Positions 60,103 through 64,000 of a DNA stretch of 64,000 nucleotides are shown piece by piece (the stretch's first letter is position 1; the number at the start of each line of letters is the position of its first letter). The notes below the pieces were generated by a model that saw only the letters and a list, made by a program, of their open reading frames with translations, was not told the origin of the DNA and did no database searches. Origin of the DNA: Pseudomonadota bacterium (lineage in GTDB: Bacteria; Pseudomonadota; Alphaproteobacteria; Sphingomonadales; Sphingomonadaceae); the NCBI GenBank assembly GCA_023400405.1, contig JAEXFD010000040.1, forward strand, positions 1 through 64,000, read 5' to 3'. Position numbers and translations under genes: made by a program.

Positions 60103-60860
60103 GGGCGCAGCTCCGCCTCGATAGCGTCGGCGGCACGCATGTCGGCCGCGTGCGGACCAATAACGAGGATAGCTATGTCGTGCGGCCGGAGATCGCCTTC
60201 TGGGCGGTGGCCGACGGTATGGGCGGGCACGACAAGGGCGAATGGGCCTCGGCGGCGCTGACCGAGGCGGCCGAGGCGCTGGTCCTGCCGGCGGACTTCG
60301 ACACGGCCTGCACGGCGATCGCGGCGATGATCCATGGCGCCAATGCGCGCATCCACCAGGAGGCAACGCAGCGCGGCATCCAGATGGGCTCGACCTTCGT
60401 CGCGCTGCACTTCAACGGCATCGCCTTCGCGCTGTTCTGGGTGGGCGACAGCCGCGGCTATGTGCTGCGCGACGGCGTGCTCCACCAGCTCACCCGCGAT
60501 CACAGCCAGGTCCAGGCGATGGTCGATCGCGGGCTGATCCGGCCCGAAGAGGCGGCCGGCCATCCGATGTCGCATGTCCTCGCCCGGGCGGTGGGCGCCC
60601 AAGGCGAAGTGGAGGTCGACGTCGTGGTCGACGAGGCGCGGCCCGAGGACGTGTTCCTGCTGTGCAGCGACGGGCTCACCAACCGCGTTTCCGATGCGGA
60701 GATCGCCGCGGCGCTGGACGGGCAGGACCCTCAGGATGCGCTGGACCGGCTGATCGCGCTCACGCTCGATCGCGGCGCCCCCGACAACGTCACGGCGATC
60801 ATCGTCGGGGTGAGCGAGACGACCCAGCTCAGCTTCGCCTCGGCCGGGGCGCTGCCATGA
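60099..60860 (+). CDS. pppA: PP2C-family serine/threonine phosphatase, T6SS-associated PppA
   Basis: A 253-residue PPM phosphatase. Metal-binding motifs: RTNNEDSYVV, AVADGMGGHDKGEWAS, GSTFVALHF, FWVGDSRGYVLRDG, LTRDHSQVQAMVDRGLI, LLCSDGLTNRVSD and APDNVTAIIVGV. In the threonine phosphorylation pathway of other T6SS it removes the phosphate placed by PpkA on the FHA protein. Overlaps tagF and ppkA (ATGA), so all are co-expressed. Cytosolic. Confidence 0.92.
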   Translation: MRAQLRLDSVGGTHVGRVRTNNEDSYVVRPEIAFWAVADGMGGHDKGEWASAALTEAAEALVLPADFDTACTAIAAMIHGANARIHQEATQRGIQMGSTFVALHFNGIAFALFWVGDSRGYVLRDGVLHQLTRDHSQVQAMVDRGLIRPEEAAGHPMSHVLARAVGAQGEVEVDVVVDEARPEDVFLLCSDGLTNRVSDAEIAAALDGQDPQDALDRLIALTLDRGAPDNVTAIIVGVSETTQLSFASAGALP

Positions 60861-62734
60861 GCGAGCCCAAAGACAATCCGAAGACCGTGTTCGTGCCGTC
60901 GGGCGGCGAGGAACCGGCAACCCAGTTCCAGCCGGCCGCACCGGCCGACCCTGCCACCGAATTCCAGCCGGGTGGCGGCACCGGCTTCGCGCCGCGCGGC
61001 GAGGGCACGACGATCCAGGTCGGCGACGTGCTCAACCACCTGTTCGAAGTGAAGCGCTTCATCGCCCGGGGCGGGATGGGCGAAGTGTTCGAAGGGGTGA
61101 ACATCAACACCGACGAGCGCGTGGCGATCAAGGTGATGCTGCCGGCGCTGGCAAAGGATCCCAACGTCGTCTCGATGTTCCGCCGCGAGGCGCAGACGCT
61201 GCGACGCCTGCGGCACGAGGCGCTGGTCCATTACATCGTGCTCGCCGAGGAGCCGCAGCTCGGCGTGCTCTACATCGTCACCGAATTCATCGACGGCGCC
61301 AATCTCTCGGCCGAGCTGCGCCGGCTTGAGACCGACCAGGCCGAGCAGATTGCGCTGCTCAAGCGCCTCGCCGCCGGTCTCGACACCGCCCACAAGCTCG
61401 GCGCGATTCACCGCGACGTGGCGCCCGACAACATCCTGCTCGAGGACGGCAAGCTCGATCGCGCCAAGATCATCGATTTCGGCATCGCCAAGGAAATGGA
61501 CCCGGGGACGGCGACGATCGTCGGCGATGGCTTCGCGGGCAAGCTCAACTATGTCGCGCCCGAGCAGCTCGGCGATTTCGGCCGGGCGATCGGGCCCTGG
61601 ACCGACGTCTATGGGCTCGGGCTGGTGATCCTGGCGCTGGCCCAGCGCGGCGACGTCAAGATGGGTGGATCACTGGTGGATGCGGTGGACAAGCGGCGGG
61701 CGGGCCCGGACCTCGGCGCGGTCGAGGAGCCGCTACGCGGGGTGCTCGCCAAGATGCTCGTCCCCAACCCGGCCGAACGGCTCCAGTCGATGGAAGCGGT
61801 GCTGGCGGAGATCGCCCGGATCGAAGCGGTTGCGCCGCCCAAGCCGCGGCCGAGGCGCACATGGCTGATCGGCGGCGGCGTCGCGGCGCTGGCGCTCGCC
61901 GCGGCGGGCACGGGCTGGGTGCTCACGCGGCCGGCTTCGGCGCCGACGACGGCTGCCGCGACTGCCAATGGCTCCGGCGATCCGGTCCAGCTCGCCCGCT
62001 CCGCGATCGACGCGGCCTTGCCTTCGGTCGGTTGCACTTGGCTGCAGATCGTCGAAGTCGCGCCCGGCAAGCCCGGCCCGGTCGTCAAGCTGACCGGCGT
62101 CGCCGGCAATCCCTCGGCGGCGCAGAACGAGATTTCGCAGGTGCTCGCCCAACGCAAGATCGAAGGGGCGAGCATCGATTTCAGCGAAGTCGCGCAGATC
62201 ACTCAATCGGGCTGCGCGGCGCTTGACACGTATCGCCAGGTCCGCGCGCCGGATTCGCACCAGCTCAGCGTGCCGCAGCGCAAGTTCGAGATGCGGATGC
62301 AGCCGGCCGATCCGTCGCTAAGCGGCTATCCGGGCGAGAATGCCGCGAACGTGATCGTACAGATCGCCATCGCCAATCCCAAGGACGACATCGCGCTGAT
62401 CGGACTCGAGCCTTCGGGCGTGATCGATCCGGAATTCTCGGGGCCCGGCACGGGCGTGCTGGGTCGGGACGGGCTTAAGAAGCTTGCCGGCCAGACCCGG
62501 ATGGTGACCGATCGCGGCGGCGACCGCTTCCAGATCCAGCTCGACGTCAATCATCCCGGCTGGTCGGGCGTGCTGCTGATCAGCGGCAAGGGCCCATTCG
62601 ACAAGACCCTGATCGCGCCGCCGCTGGGCGGTCGCGGTCCCGATTGGACCGACAAGTTCGTCTCGGAAGCGGCGGCCAAGGGCTGGCAGACGCAGATGGT
62701 GTGGTTCAAGGTGGTGGACGAAGTGAAGGAGTGA
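60857..62734 (+). CDS. ppkA: serine/threonine kinase PpkA-type, T6SS-associated
   Basis: A 625-residue kinase: N-terminal disordered Pro/Gly region (about 1-55), kinase domain with IARGGMGEVFEG, VAIKVM (Lys92), HRDVAPDN (185-192) and DFG (207-209), then a helix (about 335-357) and a periplasmic region with IQIAIANPKDD and ISGKGPFDKTLIAPP. The catalytic loop has Ala189 where most kinases have Lys (HRDLKPEN). In the TPP pathway the kinase phosphorylates the FHA protein to start assembly; the periplasmic part probably senses the envelope. It ends at 62734 with no base between its stop and the convergent tagH stop. Confidence 0.9.
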   Translation: MSEPKDNPKTVFVPSGGEEPATQFQPAAPADPATEFQPGGGTGFAPRGEGTTIQVGDVLNHLFEVKRFIARGGMGEVFEGVNINTDERVAIKVMLPALAKDPNVVSMFRREAQTLRRLRHEALVHYIVLAEEPQLGVLYIVTEFIDGANLSAELRRLETDQAEQIALLKRLAAGLDTAHKLGAIHRDVAPDNILLEDGKLDRAKIIDFGIAKEMDPGTATIVGDGFAGKLNYVAPEQLGDFGRAIGPWTDVYGLGLVILALAQRGDVKMGGSLVDAVDKRRAGPDLGAVEEPLRGVLAKMLVPNPAERLQSMEAVLAEIARIEAVAPPKPRPRRTWLIGGGVAALALAAAGTGWVLTRPASAPTTAAATANGSGDPVQLARSAIDAALPSVGCTWLQIVEVAPGKPGPVVKLTGVAGNPSAAQNEISQVLAQRKIEGASIDFSEVAQITQSGCAALDTYRQVRAPDSHQLSVPQRKFEMRMQPADPSLSGYPGENAANVIVQIAIANPKDDIALIGLEPSGVIDPEFSGPGTGVLGRDGLKKLAGQTRMVTDRGGDRFQIQLDVNHPGWSGVLLISGKGPFDKTLIAPPLGGRGPDWTDKFVSEAAAKGWQTQMVWFKVVDEVKE

Positions 62735-64000
62735 TCAGCCCGGACGCTGGTTCCGGGACTGCTCCTCGTAAGCGCGGCGGAATTCCTTGGCGAAGACGTC
62801 CATAAAGGCTTCGTCCGAGCCCTGAGCGACGCCGCCGAATTCCTTTTCATAGGCCTGCCATAGTGCCGCGTCGCGCGCGCCGGGCAGGATTCGGGCGAGC
62901 AGTCCGCGGCTTTCGGCGCGCTGGCGGATCGCCGTGGGGGAGAAGCGATCGAGCGTGGCCCGCAGCGCGCCCTGCATCGCGCGCAGCGTGGCGATCTGAT
63001 GCGATTGGAGATCGAAGAACGCATTCTCGATCGCCGCGCCCGCATCCTGGAAGCCGCGCGCCGGCGGATTGAGCAGCGCCGTGATCGCCTCTTCGGGCGT
63101 GCGCGCGAACTTGATCGGATTGTTGCCATCGACTTGGAACGCCGTGCCCTCCGCACCCATCTGCGACTTGGCGCGGGCGCGGGCCTCGACCATCACCACC
63201 AGGCCGGCGACGAGGCGGTGGAAGAGCTGGCCCGCGCGATCGAGCAGGGCGGGGCTGCGTTGCTGCACCGTCGCCTCGACGCCGGCGGCGCGCAGGAAGG
63301 CTTCGACCAGCGCGAAGTCCGGGACGGGTGGGGGCGCCGGAGGGGCGACGGGGGCAGCGGGCGCCACGCCGGCGGGCCCCGCGGGCTGCGCGGCGGGCAT
63401 CGCGAAATGATGCTCGGGAACGCTCGCGCCGATCGGCGAGGAGGAGGGGGCATCCTGGGTGCCGAAAGGCCGTGCCGGGGCGACGCCGAGGGCCTGTTCG
63501 GTACCGGCCGGGCGGATCCCGAGCGGATCGGGATTGTCCTGGATCGGCTGCCCGAAACCGCCGCGCGCCCAGTCGACGACATTGCCCTCGGCCAGCCGGC
63601 CCCATATGTCGTCGGGCGATGGCGCGGGGGGGCGATCGGGCGCGGCGCTCGACCAGCCCGAAGCGGGCTTCGCCTCGGGCGCCTGGTTGTTCCAGGCCGA
63701 CGCGACCGGAGCCTCCGGCGCCGGTGGGGCAGGGGCCCAGCCCTGGGTGGCGCGATCTCCGCCGCTGGGACCCCAGCTGTCGTTGTTGCTTTGTGCCGGC
63801 GGGATCGGTGCGGCGCCCCAGCCCTTGCCGGCCGTGGGCGGCGCATCCCAGCCACTCGCCTGGCGATCCCAGCCTTGGCTCGCCATCGTGGGGGAGGGCG
63901 CCGATGGGGGCGCCGGTTCCTGCCCCCAACCTTCCCAGTGCGAGCGGCCGCCGCCGGAATTCGTGACCGCGCCGCCGGAAGCGATCGTCGCGCGAATCTC
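62735..64000 (-). CDS. tagH: T6SS-associated FHA protein TagH/Fha, 3' part (N-terminus outside the window)
   Basis: The frame is open to the window edge. The C-terminal 200 residues (FLRAAGVEATVQQRSPALLDRAGQLFHRLVAGLVVMVEARARAK, NPIKFARTPEEAITALLNPP, AIENAFFDLQSHQIATLRAMQGALRATLDRFSP, LWQAYEKEFGGVAQ, MDVFAKEFRRAYEEQ) match the C-terminal domain of the T6SS FHA scaffold. The FHA domain is not visible; it must lie beyond 64000. The middle linker is Pro/Ala-rich with repeated (S/G)W motifs. It is the expected substrate of PpkA and PppA (family knowledge). The ATG at 63886 is internal to the frame. Confidence 0.85.
   Translation of the reverse strand, partial: EIRATIASGGAVTNSGGGRSHWEGWGQEPAPPSAPSPTMASQGWDRQASGWDAPPTAGKGWGAAPIPPAQSNNDSWGPSGGDRATQGWAPAPPAPEAPVASAWNNQAPEAKPASGWSSAAPDRPPAPSPDDIWGRLAEGNVVDWARGGFGQPIQDNPDPLGIRPAGTEQALGVAPARPFGTQDAPSSSPIGASVPEHHFAMPAAQPAGPAGVAPAAPVAPPAPPPVPDFALVEAFLRAAGVEATVQQRSPALLDRAGQLFHRLVAGLVVMVEARARAKSQMGAEGTAFQVDGNNPIKFARTPEEAITALLNPPARGFQDAGAAIENAFFDLQSHQIATLRAMQGALRATLDRFSPTAIRQRAESRGLLARILPGARDAALWQAYEKEFGGVAQGSDEAFMDVFAKEFRRAYEEQSRNQRPG

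Noticed and set aside
1..64000. CRISPR arrays, tRNA/rRNA genes, insertion sequences
   Set aside because: I looked for regularly spaced direct repeats, tRNA-like folds with CCA-type ends and transposase motifs and saw none; a covariance-model search was not possible here.

Overview
The window looks like chromosome of a Sphingomonas-type alphaproteobacterium. The basis is high GC throughout, housekeeping genes typical of alphaproteobacteria (coaBC-dut, ubiE-ubiB, galU, msrB), several autotransporters and a TonB receptor, and copies of the short inverted repeat (core CTTCGACAAGCTCAG) that I know from sphingomonad genomes. The genus is an inference from these features, not a database result.

Layout. 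0-13 kb: a small membrane protein, an M48 zinc protease, and a group of sugar-nucleotide genes (wecC, wecB, galU, a UDP-GlcNAc/glucose-type dehydrogenase, a UDP-glucuronate-epimerase-like SDR), interleaved with msrB and a large serine-protease autotransporter. Together they would supply UDP-ManNAcA, UDP-glucose and uronic acids for surface polysaccharide. 12.4-13.3 kb: an ArsR/SRPBCC pair preceded by a perfect 20-bp palindrome that covers the regulator's own start codon. 13.3-20.5 kb: two minus-strand housekeeping trains, [membrane protein - coaBC - lipoprotein hydrolase - dut - TonB-like protein - moeB-like] and [ubiE - ubiB], with REP-like elements between and inside genes.

20.5-25 kb: an accessory cluster of three phage-tail-collar (MdpB-like) proteins, a GNAT enzyme, a DUF6916-like protein, an Asp/Asn beta-hydroxylase-like dioxygenase and a sulfotransferase-like protein. 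There are no other phage genes. 25.5-31.9 kb: a 2151-residue Ig-repeat autotransporter. 31.9-36.3 kb: a PepSY membrane protein and a small membrane protein, divergent from a TonB-dependent receptor across a Fur-like palindrome. 36.4-38.7 kb: a Cache-domain chemoreceptor.

39.4-51.9 kb: an apparent four-gene operon of TpsB transporter, giant TpsA exoprotein, a TPR-CHAT (caspase-like) lipoprotein and a CPBP intramembrane protease. I consider this the most interesting system in the window. 51.8-64 kb: an M23 endopeptidase divergent from a type VI secretion gene train (tssK-tssL-tssM-tagF-pppA-ppkA), followed convergently by the 3' part of a tagH-like FHA gene that runs out of the window. The sheath, tube and baseplate genes of the T6SS are not in view.
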